Assembly (NCBI GenBank): GCA_949316235.1
Contig: OX438742.1
Coordinates: 34,044,853 to 34,108,852, forward strand
Direction of reading: 5' to 3'
Origin: Oegoconia quadripuncta
Lineage: Eukaryota; Arthropoda; Insecta; Lepidoptera; Autostichidae
DNA length: 64,000 nt
How positions within the stretch are numbered: the stretch's first letter is position 1; every line of letters starts with the position of its first letter. Below the pieces are notes generated by a model. It was given only the letters and a program-made list of their open reading frames with translations, ran no database searches and was not told where the DNA came from. Shown piece after piece: positions 18,613 to 31,919 of the stretch. Made by a program: the position numbers and the translations under genes.

Positions 18613-21567
18613 TTTATTTATTAATATTAGTGAATCTTTTAGAGATATTATCGATCGGTAGACAATTTAAGGTAATTTCTAAGGTTCTACTGTTTTTAAA
18701 CATAAAAATAATACTCCTCTTTTGCTTTCAATATTGCTACATTTTTTGTAGGTACCTACTTTCATTCGTTTATTTGTATTCCAGTATTTGTATTTAGAAA
18801 TTAAGAAGAAACAGTAAGAACGTTCAAACTGGTAATTTAAATATCACCGTCGCGTCGGTATTCGAAATGATCATCGACAGGGGCGTGGGAAAAGAGCCTC
18901 CTGTTCCGAGCTCTTTTTTCAAATCCTCATTGTGGATTACACCTGCTGGCCGTTCGCAGCTTTCGATAAAAAATCAGTGCGTTCTTTTTTGGAACGGACC
19001 TATCGTTTGCCTCGATATTCTTATGGGTATTTTATTTTTAAAGTAGTCGTGAGATACCGGGTATACTACGATTATTAAGTGGTAGAATCACGACGCGGTA
19101 ATTTATATTTTTTTGTTGTATCACGACCGATGAAGGGCTTTTGATCATTATACTATACACATCATAATGCAGAGTTTTATTTTTTCCAGGTTAATAGTAC
19201 GATAATCATTTTCTAATATTGAACTCGGTTTGTATATCTGTCATTTATAAACAAAGTTCGTTAATATTTCTTGTTTACATAAATTAAGTATATTATTATT
19301 TACTTACCAATTTTGAACAAAACAAATTTTGGAATTGGAAATGACCTACCGCATAGATTACATTATTAATAAAGATTGGTTTATTGCAAGCAAAAACTGT
19401 GCTCTCGCACGGAAACACTGAATAAAAACCACAAAATCTATTAGGCATGAAACTGTCAGGTATACCACACGAGATACAAGTAACACAAAAGCTACAGATC
19501 AGCTCGGTATATAATATTGATCTTTAAGGTAAATGTACTACCATCGCGGAAATTGTATTATACGTTATATTGAGTAGAGCATTTCGTTCTTTTAAAACCT
19601 GGCTGGAGCGGTTCCTTTTTTGTATCAAGTTGCGAGGAGATAGTGATTTAAATATTTAATTTTCGTACACTGTTATATCATGAATATGTCGAGGTGATAA
19701 AATGTACGGCACTTGGAGCCCAGAAGCATTAATATTTTTTTTACGTGTGTCGATATTAAGAAGGCTGGCAATAAGAATTAGGTGCCGAATATTTACGACA
19801 ATCCATATCGCCGTATATGGCGGGCGGCGCGCGCGTGCGCACCGGCCGTCATTACGGTGAGACGATCACATTCCATTTTTAAAATTGGAATTTAATGTAA
19901 ACGACCCGTCCAACATAGCCTTGTTCTTACAACCGATATGCCCTGTAGCTTGTGGGTACCTCATACGTTTTAAGGCAACTAGGCAGGTATTAATTTTGCT
20001 CACTCAATTTAATGTAAACATTCAATTACAGACCTCTTCAAATACAATAGGTGTTAGACAAGAAATGTTAAAATTATACATTTTTACCACGGGAAAGATA
20101 CATCTACGTGAGACCTGGGTGTGGGCATTCGCAAAGTTTTTGCACTCTTCCTGGCGGGAAGGCGGGAAAGCAGGCGGTTCCGTTTCCGCCGGAAGTCAGC
20201 AGATGAGATTCGGTGGGTTTTTGCACAATCCCCGGTTTGTGGTGCTTCCGGCGCGGTCAGGTACTTGACGAGCTTGATTGAAGGTGCATTTTGACCTTGT
20301 CCTCATATATCAATTTACATTAGACGTTTATGTCACATATTTGTTGAAACACGGCATTTAGACTAAAAGGTTGACTATTGGTTCGATATAAAGTAGGTGC
20401 AATTTTGCTTAGAAAATTAAAACGAAAGTAAAAGTTCACGAGCTGGTGGGCATCGCAGTCATCTTAGTAGGTGCGTAGGAATGTCCAAGGCCAGAGAAAT
20501 TATCTCGCGATAAGGTGCAGACAGATGGTCAATGTTTAACAAAGCACTTGTATCAGACAATTAACTTTTTCCAACACCATATGCACTGGGATCAATTTAT
20601 TAAATCTCTTTTTTTAAACAAGTCATATTTGCATCCGAGTGACACATGTCGTTTTTGGATTGAAAATTACAAAAAAATCTAAGATTCTGGAGAAAAAACT
20701 CGGGAAAAAAGACTCAAGATCGACAGATGTACACAAAGAAACTAGATGAGCACGTGCCATCTGCTAAATCTCTTAAACACGCACACTACGAAGAAATAGA
20801 CTTTGTGCACAAAAAATCATGTAAGGAAACGCACACAAGTTCACAAGCGTGCGATCGATCAAAGAAGTGCGCACGCGTCGCGGCAGATGGTCCGATCTGA
20901 TTGGTCGCTGGTGTTTGAATTCTGTACTTCCGCACAATAGCATGATAAGGAATATGACTTATTGCCAGTTGTCGGACTCTCAAGACAGTTTGATTTATTT
21001 CTTGAGGTAGCCATTTACAATTGTTGTTCGACGGAATCATCGCTGAATGAATGCAGTGTGTGACAACAATTGGTCCGTTCAAAGTAATTTTCTTTTGTAC
21101 TTGGTTGATGATCAGAGAAGTTTCTAACTCCTGTGAAAGTTTTGACTTCGATTGATCGCTGTTACGATTTCTACTTTCTCATGTAATAATCACTTTATGA
21201 TAATAACAATATATATTGATCTTCTTCGAGCAATGTTACCTGAAATTTATCCAAATTAGCTGACATATCCCTAAACTACTGACTTTAACAGAATAATACT
21301 CTCTAAAATATGATATAGCTATGGTACCCATCACAGCACAAGTGTACTTAATAATAGAAAATAATTTGTTATGGTTAAACCATAACAAAGTTTAGCTAAT
21401 ATTTATTAAATAATTAAATAAATAAATAATTATTAAATAATTGTCAAAATTTTTGAGTGTTTCCTGATAATTCTCCAAGGTTCTCTTTACATCTATTTAA
21501 ATTGATATTAATTATACTGATGTATTAATTTTGTTACCAAAATTACACTTTGATATGAGAATATATT
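18613..21567. other. Unassigned DNA with a GC-rich patch
   Basis: No recognised gene. GC-rich patches lie at 18850-19010, 19810-19870 (gcgggcggcgcgcgcgtgcg) and 20110-20270. The 127-codon frame at 19885-20268 is not recognised and its translation is low-complexity at the GC-rich end. An alternative view is a promoter or CpG-like region of an unseen gene. Confidence 0.3.
20153..20200. promoter_or_regulatory. Cluster of E2F-like sites
   Basis: Two adjacent ggcgggaa octamers (20153-20160 and 20161-20168) and a nearby tttccgcc (about 20183-20190) match the TTTSSCGC-type E2F consensus on both strands. Function is unproven. Confidence 0.25.
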
Positions 21568-21984
21568 AGGTCCTTACCTATGAAATTGGCGTTTTGTATG
21601 TAGAATTTCAATAAGACTGTTTTCTCCATACAAACATTTTTGATATTTTTTTTGGGAACGGCGAATCCAAATTTAGCTAAACTTTGTGTGTATTATCGGA
21701 TAAGATTAAGTTAAATATAGGCAGCGTTAATTTTTAAAACTAACCGCTTTATAAAAGTTTCAGCGAATCCAAGAAATATTATGGGAAGCACATGAAAAGA
21801 GCTCTGTTCAATTTTTTTTTTATTATGTGATTTAGCCCAGAAATTAAAAAATATTTCATGTGAAACCTTGAAATAATATTCCATTTTCCAAATAAAAAAC
21901 AAATTACGATATAGCTTTGAAAATCGCAGGAATTGATACATATGAATAACGAAGAAAAAATCTCCAATTTCATAGGTAAAGACC
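21568..21984. mobile_element. Non-autonomous TIR element, family C, copy 2
   Basis: It matches 5884-6243 along its length. The ends ggtccttacctatgaaattg and ccaatttcataggtaaagac are inverted. Compared with copy 1 it carries an additional segment of about 55 bp near 21812-21868 (ttattatgtgatttagccca). Open frames on the minus strand (21711-22064) are part of the repeat and not genes. Confidence 0.85.
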
Positions 21985-22384
21985 CAATATGAATTATGGT
22001 ATGTACATTCAGTAGTCTCTACCATCACCCCTTCCTTTGCCTGTCTGTAGGTTAACTCAATCACTTACTGCTGTGGTTTATCTTTTATATTTCGTAAATA
22101 ACTCATTCCTTCCGCATTATAACACTGCATAATATATACATATAAATATCCAGAAGAAGTTCGGTGCATAAAATCACAATGGCATCAATATCGAAGAAAG
22201 CTTTGCTACCTGGAAGAATACGGCAGCTGCATAAATCGATCCTTCTCTTCGTTTCTTTCGTACATGGACTTTATTTAGTTTTACATCTCTTTCTAGATAA
22301 GATGTGTGGATTTCTATGCTATAGATAATATATAGTGTCCAATATGTTAATAAGAAAATTAACAAAACTTATATTTGGTGTCCA

Positions 22385-23045
22385 CGCACCAAAGCGCTTT
22401 GACGGCAGTCATTGTTTGTGTATCGTCTGCTCAATTTGGTAAATAACGAAGTAAGTACCACTAATACCTAATCAATTCTCAGTTTTATACTTTTTGTCCT
22501 TTCCCATTCTTATTATTCGAGTATGAAAGAGATAGTTATTGACATTAAAATTTAATTTTAAGTTTTAAGTGCTCCAAATAGATGTTTTATATGTCTATAC
22601 CCTTTAATCATCTTCGTATAAAATTTAATTAAAAATTTAATAAAACCCCCTAGAAAATAAACGATAGTATCCAGATAAGCCAAACCAGCGTTAAAGATGT
22701 TCAAAATGGCTTAACTGGTTTCCATCAAACATGGCTGAACCTATTCCAGAGTTTAATCTTAAATACAAAAACATTGAAAATTTAGAGAACCTTAGAAAGA
22801 CTGAAATACACCAAGTGTAATAAAAGTTAATTGTCTTCGAAACGGCTGAACCGATTTTTATCTAACAAACAAACTTAAAACTTAAAATTAAATTTTAATT
22901 TAAATAACTATCTCTTTCATCCTGGAACAATAAGAATGGGAAAGCACAAAAAGTATAAAAACTGAGAATTGATTAGGTATTACTGGTACTTCGTTATTTA
23001 CCAGATTGAGCAGACGATTGATAAACGTCAAAGCGCTTTGGTGCG
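22385..23045. mobile_element. Long-TIR non-autonomous DNA element
   Basis: The ends cgcaccaaagcgctttgac and gtcaaagcgctttggtgcg are inverted. The inversion continues for about 190 bp with moderate divergence, including 'caattctcagttttatactt' versus 'aagtataaaaactgagaatt' and the 'ctatctctttcat' block. The central 300 bp is AT-rich and non-coding. No transposase remnant. Confidence 0.85.
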
Positions 23046-26000
23046 AGGATTGAGAAGTTTTATTAATTTTCTTTATTATTATTAACTTATTGTACACTAT
23101 ATACTATCTATAGCATATATGTAAATTCACATGTATTCACGTATCTCAATACGTTCGGACAAAAAGTGAATACACACAACACCTTAGTTTAGTTAGGCTT
23201 AGTTTTTCGTATTGTTTTATATTATTTATTTATATTATTTATTTCATATAATCTTCATTACTCGATTAGGTACAAGGTACATAAGTAATCGTATTTATTA
23301 TATATCTACATTATTCGTGGCTGAATTGTTCATGTCATGTTTGATGGGTCTATAGACCCAGCTGATTTTGGATGCTTTGATGCACACGTGTTCGGGTCAA
23401 ATTTGCAATTTTTTTTATAGATCGTCATAAAAAAATCTTGAGGATTTACGCAAAGAGCGTGGGAAAATACTGAGCATTGAGCTTTCAGGGATTCTACCTG
23501 AATCCTGACATAAAGGTTGTATTCTTAAACTTATCCTCTATACATTTTATGTAGTCGTGTCCTAGTAAACAAAAAATAAAGAACCTACCTAAGTAAACCA
23601 TCCGTAGAATAAATAATATTTGATGAATTTTGAAATAATTAGAAAAAAATGCTGAAGTAAATTAGACTTTAAATTATTAAAATAGTCGTCCAAAAAAAGT
23701 TTACACGGTCACTACGTACCACGAACAATAATATTTTACGCTATTTTTAACTGTTCATTAAAATTTAAAGGTAAATTGGCGCGAAGAATCGGTATTTCAA
23801 ATTAGAAGAACGTTATTGTGTCGCGTGCTATTAATGAATAACATGCTTTTAAGTGTGTTACATCGTTAAATAGCGATAGGTTTAAACGTTAACTAAAAGT
23901 TAACGTTCTTGAAATTAGTGTAAAGAAGTGTCGGGTATCACGCGATGTTCCGGTAAGTATGAGATTTATTGGTAGGTACCGATTATTGATGTCTACAGCA
24001 AACGAATACCGCCTCTATTTTACTGTAATTACGGTTTTTTTATTACACCTGATCATGGCGCATCTGTAAGGGATACATCTGTTAAACTTATACGTAGTAG
24101 TAAACGAAGAATTTGTAAATTATTTTAGTTTAGTATATGAAGGTTCATAACCTTCATAGCTCGATAAAAATTTACTCACTCATACAATGAAAAAGTTGTT
24201 CCTTTAACCGTGCTCGAATTCTGCGTGGTCCGACTTACTCGTAAGTGTAAAATGTCTTCATTAGTATGTTTTAATTGTATTACAGCAAATGTAAAAAAAA
24301 CCCACGATTCATTGATGGAAAGTTCGTAATTAACAAGCGATGAACGTTGAAAAATGTAGAAAGAAACGACTCTTCCGCCAGGTGATGGCGAACCCATTGA
24401 TATTCTATTAAAACACATTCTTGTGGTGAATTCAAACAAATCTTAGAATGAGCTAAAGCAATCTCTTTGTGAAACGATCTCTGCAACACAATGGGACAAT
24501 ACAAGGACGATTTTCGTTCACTCTATTAAAATGCTATTACATAGTTTGCTTGCTTGTTGTAAGCGAGTCGATTTGCAATTATCACCTTTATTTTAGTTGG
24601 GTATACGAGTCAACATTGATTCATCTTATAATTTTAAATGTAAACTTAAATTTGTAGATATAGGAGACTGAGGACCTCATTCTGAGGTTACAAGAGAATT
24701 TGACGATATATATGGAGATCTAGGCTCGGTGCGTTTATACCAGTCGCTTTACGGAGTCGTTTACATTTGCATTTTAGTAGTCTCCTTAGTGGAGTTTCTG
24801 CCTGAGATTCCACACAAATTAGTTTATAATTGTAATTTTGTATATGGGAAATACCTAATAGGTTTGCAATTGGTTGAGCAATATAAACACGTAGATTTAA
24901 CAGATTGTCATTTTTGATGACTTCGTACTGCTTTCATTTATTTACTTACTATTTACAAATGAAAACGAGAATACAATATAATATTAAATTTCGATCGTAT
25001 GGATACCGAAGTAAGTAAGGTTTATACCTAACACGAATTTGCAGAAAATGATTAAACGATGTGAACAAAGGATAAACAAACATTCTTTCGAATTTATAAT
25101 ATTACTAACCAATTAAATGCCTACTAAATATGATCTTTGGAAAAAAATACTTTGGTGGCAAAATAAGCTTTGTTCACAAATTCTGTCGTGGATTATGGGC
25201 TATATATCTCCTAAAATGGAGGAAGCTGTGCCCCAGCAGTGGGGCGTATACGGGTGTTGCTATGTAATCACAATAAGGTTATACACATCAGGTTTTCCTT
25301 CATTGTGTTGGAAACATCAGTGTACGTACGGCCAAACATAGTTCATGCTGCATACGCTGGTATGCTTTTGAAAATTAAAATATTCTTGCTGGTACCATGT
25401 AGACGTGTACCTACATAAATTACGAAACGCCGCTCAACAATAATAAGATTTACCCTCCTTCGAAGTAAAAATCAAATCGATTCATTTTTTTCTCAATTCA
25501 ACATCGATCAATATCGTGGTGGGACTACAATGCGACCACTATAGCCTACAGACCACAACAAGCGATTGTTGACCCAAGATCATATCGGTTTCACATCGCT
25601 TTATGAACCACCCGAACCATTGTCAATTCTGATGGGATGAGACTCCAGAGAAAAAAAATTAAAGAATACGTAACGGTACTCCGAATATGTACTCCTTAGA
25701 TATATACGCTGGGATATTACAATATAGGGTGTGGGTAACTCATCAATTGTTAAGGGCCTCACCAAAACTCATCTCCCATATTAATTTATAATAATGCCAA
25801 AAGCCGATTCTATTGAAACTTTACGTAAAATTACACTTTACGAAATCCTAGGGAAGGGATTAATACTTTATAAAAGGTAATACTTAGTAATTTTTAGATT
25901 TTGTATATGTCTAAATAGTATAAAACAGTCGCTATCCGTGGCTGTCAAAATTAACGCATTTTGATACGGTTTTCATATGTTTAAATGTATATTATATTTA

Positions 26001-27934
26001 TTTATTGAAAGTAGGTAATTACACCCTTGTCATAGAATTTATATAGTACTAACGCACCCGTGTGAAGCCGGAGCAAGTTATTATTCATAGGTACTAGGCA
26101 TTTTAAAGAAGTTTGAATTATAACGTAGTATAGGAGACGCTTGAAAACATAGAATGTATATAATAATAAGCCTGTTAAAACAATACAACTGAGTATCAAA
26201 GATACGCACGCACAATTATCTTACTTCAGAAAGCGCAGACCCGCGAAAGCTACAATAACACACGCATCGTGTTCCATTTACAAACGTTCGAGACATAAGG
26301 AAAGCACCAGATGCAAATAGCAGGTATATACCAAGCAGCCAGCTTCATATTGCAAATTACGTAATACGCTCAAATTTGGAAGTTCTAACATAAGCCATTA
26401 AGCCACGAAAGAAGGGCATTTTAAAATTGGTCCGGTGCAGTCGAAAACCACAGCTTGCCGCGACAGATGTAAAGCACCGACACAAGGAAACCTTAAAAAA
26501 ACCAGCACGTGCTGAATGGAAAAAATTGCATGCGGGCACAAGTTGTCTGTCATATTGCACCTTTAAGGCAAAAATAGGCGAGTAGCACGCACGTGATATC
26601 CAAGAAGAGATTTGCCGTGAAACGCATATTTTAGCGATTACCATAGACTGAGCAGCTGGTGTTGCATACAGTTACATATTGTCAACTTACTACAAAGATT
26701 CCAAAAGTCCTATTTTTGAAATTGTGAACACTATTTCGATAATGTTAGAGTTGCCTGGCATATGGTTATGGTTAGATAACAATTGCATTTTATAATTTTA
26801 ATAATATTGATAAAGATATTCTCATAAATAATGGTGGTAGGTTATAAGTACTGTAACTTAAACTCTTGGTCAAAACTACTTTTGCCTTGAAATTTTCAGT
26901 CAAAAACACTATTGATCGACCTGTTTAGTCAAAACTGCTTTTAACCGATCTTGTCAGTCAAATTTCATCGGTTAGAAATTTTAACTATAACAATATATAC
27001 CTACCTACTTCACACAACGACCTCTTGATGAATGCGCTTACGCACGTGTCACCCTGCTGGAGAGACCACCCACCGCCGCCCTTAATCTTGAAACACTCGA
27101 TAGTACCTGCTATCAAAATCACGTGTTTGTAAACAAAGGACATGCGCTGTATAGGGGCTCACTTTGATGGACGACTTCGGAGAGGATTAATCCTCTACAG
27201 GAAATATGTTTCCCGGCAGACTAGAATACGGTCAAGCGATCTCTTCCCGTGGGTGGTGTAATAGGTGACTAGGGGCTCCTGAGCCTGAGCATAGCTTTGC
27301 AACCCAGCAGCGTCACTGCTATCAAGCTCCCAGAATGGCAATTAGAGTCAACCCTCCCATGCAGTGGACGCAAACGAGCCACGGGAGTTGGGTAGATGTC
27401 CAGTAATGGATTTCTATAGTCTATGGAAGGAAGTAATCCGCTATAGGTATGGCTATGATTGATTTTCATAAACAAGCTCTTTTATCTCTCATGCACTTAC
27501 AGTAAGTATTCACTTGTACTAGCTATTTAAAAATTCCTACTATCAAGCCTTATGTTAGTAAATATTTTCATTAAAACAAATAAAACCAGCAGTGAAAAAT
27601 ATCCCTTGTAGTAGCATTCGTTATATCCTTTTTGAACAAACAAGTCGTTATGAATATAAATTCCAATGGATAAGGGCAATAGGGCAGACCCAATTTAGAA
27701 ATACTAACTACAAGTTACGATAAAAATATAACAAACAGCGCGGTATAGTTAATAAAAGTGGATAGGGGAAAACAGAAATTATATTAAATTGAATAGAATG
27801 TCAGGTGCGGCTACTTAACGTAGGTACCGATAAAAACTGCTCCTACTTGTATACAATAACAAATCTTAGGCCAATATTGAAAGAATTGCTACGCCTGATA
27901 CAGTTTAATTGTCTCTGTGACTAAGTATAAACTA
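23046..27934. other. Unassigned DNA
   Basis: No recognisable protein-coding gene. A Helitron-family-2-like 5' end (tctaaatagtataaaacagt, 25910) occurs without a matching 3' end. Bases 26848-26970 have a loose repeat of 'cagtcaaaa...ctttt'. Moderately GC-rich, unrecognised sequence lies at 27050-27430. Short open frames (24176-24439, 26357-26644, 27269-27475) have no known domain. Confidence 0.35.
23885..23907. repeat. Short perfect palindrome
   Basis: Arms aacgttaact and agttaacgtt (10 bp) flank aaa. It lies about 45 bp upstream of a potential splice donor (ccggtaagtatgag). Confidence 0.7.
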
Positions 27935-28548
27935 CTTAAGGTTTACGACACGGATCGCGAGTTCATTCGCAGCGGGATACGTGTTTAGTACTAGGTTTGG
28001 TTAGTGGTTTTAAATGTCCACCTGGTCATCTACAAACATCTTATCTAAGTCTATCGCCAAGCAGCATTGTTGAGTTTGCTGTTTGAGATAGCCAATCCCC
28101 AAATAAGTTGGGGGTTCCCGGTGGCGCGCTTCCACCTTCGACTTCATCTTCACTTAGGCTTCGCTGACCGATTTATTGTAGGAGAAAGTGTGCCCGCCCA
28201 CGACTGACTTTTGGTAGGACTGATAATCGGGCCGATTTTTTCCTCAATACTTTTATCACCGATATTGTGACCGATTTTTTTGTAAGACGTGGGCGCTGAA
28301 ACCTTGCAATCAGTACTTTCCATTTTTCTCCTACAAAAAATCGGTTACCGATTGTCGGCCGTGGGCGGGCAGCCATAAATGGAACGTACTGATTGCAATA
28401 TTTCAACGCCCACGTCCTACAAAAAATCGTTCACAATGTCGGTGATAAAAGTATTGACGAAAAAATCGGCCGATAATCGGTCCTACAAAAAGTCGGTCGT
28501 GGGCGGGCTCACTTAACATCAAGTGTGATTGAGGTTGTACATAATAAC
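27935..28548 (+). mobile_element. tRNA-derived SINE, family K, copy 2 (interrupted)
   Basis: Degenerate head (gacacggatcgcgagttcat), then the K body (gccaagcagcattgtt, caccttcgacttcat) to 28156. It resumes at 28509 with tcacttaacatcaagtgtga and a tail to about 28548. The intervening 28157-28508 is a foldback element. Confidence 0.7.
28157..28508. mobile_element. Foldback MITE inserted in a SINE, 7-bp TSD
   Basis: Large inverted arms run from gcccgcccacgactgac (28191 inward) to gtcggtcgtgggcgggc (end 28508), with the centre near 28330-28375. Internal units containing 'accgattttttgta' recur. The element is flanked by the direct repeat tcactta (28150-28156 and 28509-28515), which is single in the intact SINE. 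The left side carries about 33 extra bases not matched at the right end. A 7-bp TSD is not diagnostic of one superfamily. Confidence 0.8.
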
Positions 28549-28599
28549 TAAAAATTGTAAATTTAGAAAACCCCTGACATCAATTAATGTAACAAATGA

Positions 28600-28830
28600 T
28601 TATATCTTCCCGTAGGTTAGACCAAAAAACTGTGTTAAAACTTAAATATCTTCGAAAAGGCTTAACCGATTTTCATCAAACTTACCTAAGAAACTTCCCC
28701 TTGTTTAGTCTTTTGTATATAAAAAAAATTGCACTCAAATCGGACCACGCATTACTTAGATACATCCGGACACACACAACGCAGTCAAACACATAAAATC
28801 CTTCCTTTTTCGTCAGAGGTTCAAAAAAGG
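28600..28830 (+). repeat. Dispersed repeat ('ttaaccgattttcatcaaac' type)
   Basis: Blocks such as ggcttaaccgattttcatca, a 'ggacacacacaacgcagtcaaac' segment and ttcgtcagaggttcaaaaa match a repeat type frequent in moth and butterfly genomes. A related degenerate piece lies at about 22690-22860. Class not determined. Confidence 0.4.
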
Positions 28831-29149
28831 GCTCGTATATCAAAAATTGGTAACTATCCCTTTTCTTTTAGTTTGTTGTGTGTACAGTGTACACAGGTAA
28901 ATGTTGTACTTACGTACGATGTAGGTTTTTATAGTAGGCAAATAGGCGGTAGTGTTCGATCGTAGGCTGTCGTAGGTATGTTTATCATATGTCATACATG
29001 TGTATGACGAGACAAATATTGATAGCAAGGACTGGACTTCAAAATAAGAATTTAGGCACGCTAGTCGTTAAATCGAGGGCGGCATGCATAAAGATGTGGT
29101 CTAAACACCACCGACAAGAGCATAGATCTAAAAATTGAAGAAGTCGCTA

Positions 29150-29492
29150 ATAAAATCAGGATAATTTGACATTCGACATCGCTATCACAGGTAACTAAAT
29201 TAGTAATGATCACAGATGCACGGCGTACCATCCTTTTTTGTTTTTTAGATAATTTGGTGGAGATAGTTTTCCATAGTTAAGTTATTTTCTTACAGAGGTT
29301 TTAATTGCTGTAAATATAACCTTGACTTGTTTGGTATTTCTTGAATAAAATCAGTATAATTTGATTCTTAAATATCCATTGATCGCTATCATAGGTAAAT
29401 AAATGAATATCACAGATATATTAATAGTTAAATTATTTTCATATAGAAGTTTTAATTGTAGAACATCTAGCCTTGTCTGTTTGGTATTTCTG
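29150..29492. repeat. Diverged tandem duplication (two units)
   Basis: Unit A (29150-29342) and unit B (29343-29492) both run from 'taaaatcag.ataatttga' through 'gctatcacaggtaa' and 'cacagat' to 'cttg.ctgtttggtatttct'. Unit B lacks about 45 bp present in unit A. Confidence 0.75.
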
Positions 29493-31919
29493 GAAATTTA
29501 AATAGTTAAATTAAATAACGTAACAGAAATAATGAGAAGAAATGTAGGGTTGCAGACTTGAGTGAGGCACGGGAACTCTCCCACGTTAAAAAATATAATA
29601 TATTCTATTACGTTTTTATAGTGGTCAAAAAAGTATTATATTCTCTATTTGCATAACACATATGGTATTAAAAGATCTTACAATTTATATAAAGCTCAGC
29701 ATGTAATACCACGTAAATAGCACTGCCTTCTCTCAAGAGAGGTATGGTTCAGAATCCACCACACGAGCCCAGTTGGGATTAGTAACACGTTAGGTCCGCT
29801 GTCTCCAGTCGGAGCCCTAATGTCGTATTAGCTGTGAAAATCAACAGCAGTGGTTGTTATTTTGACCTACTGTAACCTACCTATCGTATGGGCACATACA
29901 TATATTTACGTTCTTATAATGGTCAATCGTTAAGGTACCTCAAATGAAGTAAAAGTGAATAAAAATATATCCTTATATTAAAAAAAATAAGGCATAACCT
30001 GCAATCACCTAGATGCATCAATTTATTGGCATATCCAGCATCATCGGGCGTGTAATTTGGTACGCTCAGAAAGTGGTATATTACCCGCGGTGACAAGGTG
30101 TAAGCGCATTTGCACACTTCTCTCACTTTTGGACGGCGCATGCTGTAGGGTTGAATGCAAATAAATTAATTTTAAATAGGTAATGTGGTTTTGGCACGTA
30201 AAAAGAATAGAATCAACCCATCTCTTTCGGTGGGTGTCTAAGGAGTAAGGGACTTTCCACCAAAAAAGATCTAGAGACTTGCACGTTTTGACGGTGATGG
30301 GCTCACCTCCGTATCACGTGTGTATTTCTGTATATTTCAGAGGTGAAGCCTGGTACTTGTTTCAAGCATTAATCTTTTAATGTTAGTAAGTTTTAGTATG
30401 GGTTATCTCTGACCACCTCATTTACGTCATACAATGGAGACAATGCGTTCGTACATTCGAAATGTCATCATTATCAGAGTAACATCGTCGCATGAGACGC
30501 TATCGGAAATAAGAACGCAGCGAACCCTGCTGAAACTGCAAGTGTTCCGTGCGCCCGCATGTACCAGAGACCAATTGACTGTTATTGTTGATGATTTGTG
30601 ATACTCTACAAGATAATTGAACTAAACTGAAAAAATGCTCAGAAATATTGATATACAGAAATCATTATAATGTACCTACCAATAAAAAGATTCCTGCAAC
30701 AGTTTCTCTTGATAAAGATAATAATAACTGCTTGTGAAAGGTACCTAAGTATATTTTCTCTTGGTTAATTGCTGGACACGCCGTCCGCAAAAAGCATCTG
30801 GGTCCCGTTACATTCTGTACAGGTGCGACTTGTGCACGCGTTCAAAATATTACACACCCTGCCCAATGCGCGTGCGACTCGGACCTCTCGCGGCGATGTA
30901 ACCAAGTTTGACCACAAGTGTGTTGTTATAGTACCTGTCGTGTTTGTATTTTAAAGAAGACAAATTATAGTCAGCCGGTTTAGTGGTACAAACAAAATTC
31001 AATATGCCTTATTATATGTACAATGGATGTAGAGAATAATAATATATAAGTATAAAATTTTTATCAATCTTATTAAATACAAAGTCCAAATTAATCACAA
31101 ATATAGGTACTGTAACGGTAAGACCTCCGCCATGAAAAGGTTCGCCACGAGCGTGTGAGGTCCTATGACCTTTAGTAATGAAGCGAATAATCTTCGTAAT
31201 CAATTTATTTTGTTATATATTCATAATCCACATTATGCTTCTGTCCCGGTTTGATCTATTTGGATCTCTACAAATAGATGTTTCCCTTTATAAATTCTTT
31301 TATGCATGACCACCTCTAAAAACAAACAACTGTACTTTTTTCATGTATTTTGATTGTCAATAATTCAAATTCTAAAAGAATATTTATTTTTTCGAGCCCA
31401 ATGCTATAAGATCCAACTAGAAATATATACAACCTTACAGTACCTACCTACGCATAATCTATCAAAAAGTTTTGTGTTTTTTTATGGAAATTTTCAGTTG
31501 ATTACATTTATTTTGTCAAATATGGTCCATTTCTTGGAGAAATTTCGCCAGCAAATCCATTCTTCCTAATGCTTCGTGCTGGTATGGTCTTTAGCTCCTT
31601 TAACGAACTTTATTTTATGAATTTAGTGCACACAAAACTTCTGACACGACATTCTAATTCAAATGTGAAGAACAGGAAAAAGCCTGATGACTCTGCATTA
31701 TGAGTCATAATGTATGGTGCTCAGTGTGTAAGAAACTAGGACTGTATTCTCAATTTATCTACCCTGCCACAAAACGATATACAAAACTACCAAACAGCAT
31801 AAGTAACAAAAAACGGTATATATATATATTTTATGTCTCAAAAACAGTCACAGCTAATCCAGTTATAACAATAAATTGCAAATTTAGAAAAACCACGACA
31901 GACCGCGATTATAAAGTAC
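29493..31919. other. Mostly unassigned DNA
   Basis: Bases 29715-29800 resemble the 'cctctcaggagagg...ccaccac' segment common in lepidopteran SINE/LINE tails. A GC-richer patch lies at 30770-30920. No recognised gene. Confidence 0.35.

Noticed and set aside
19885..20268. 127-codon open frame
   Set aside because: Translation is not recognised and half of it comes from a GC-rich, low-complexity segment. No splice or promoter evidence.
20661..20905. About 80-codon open, lysine-rich plus frame (with KKLDEHVPSAKSLKHAHYEE)
   Set aside because: No recognisable domain, no good splice sites and no start context. A GC-richer stretch can stay open by chance.
21711..22064. 117-codon minus frame rich in F, I and Y
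   Set aside because: Lies inside the family C MITE, and the other copy does not preserve the frame.
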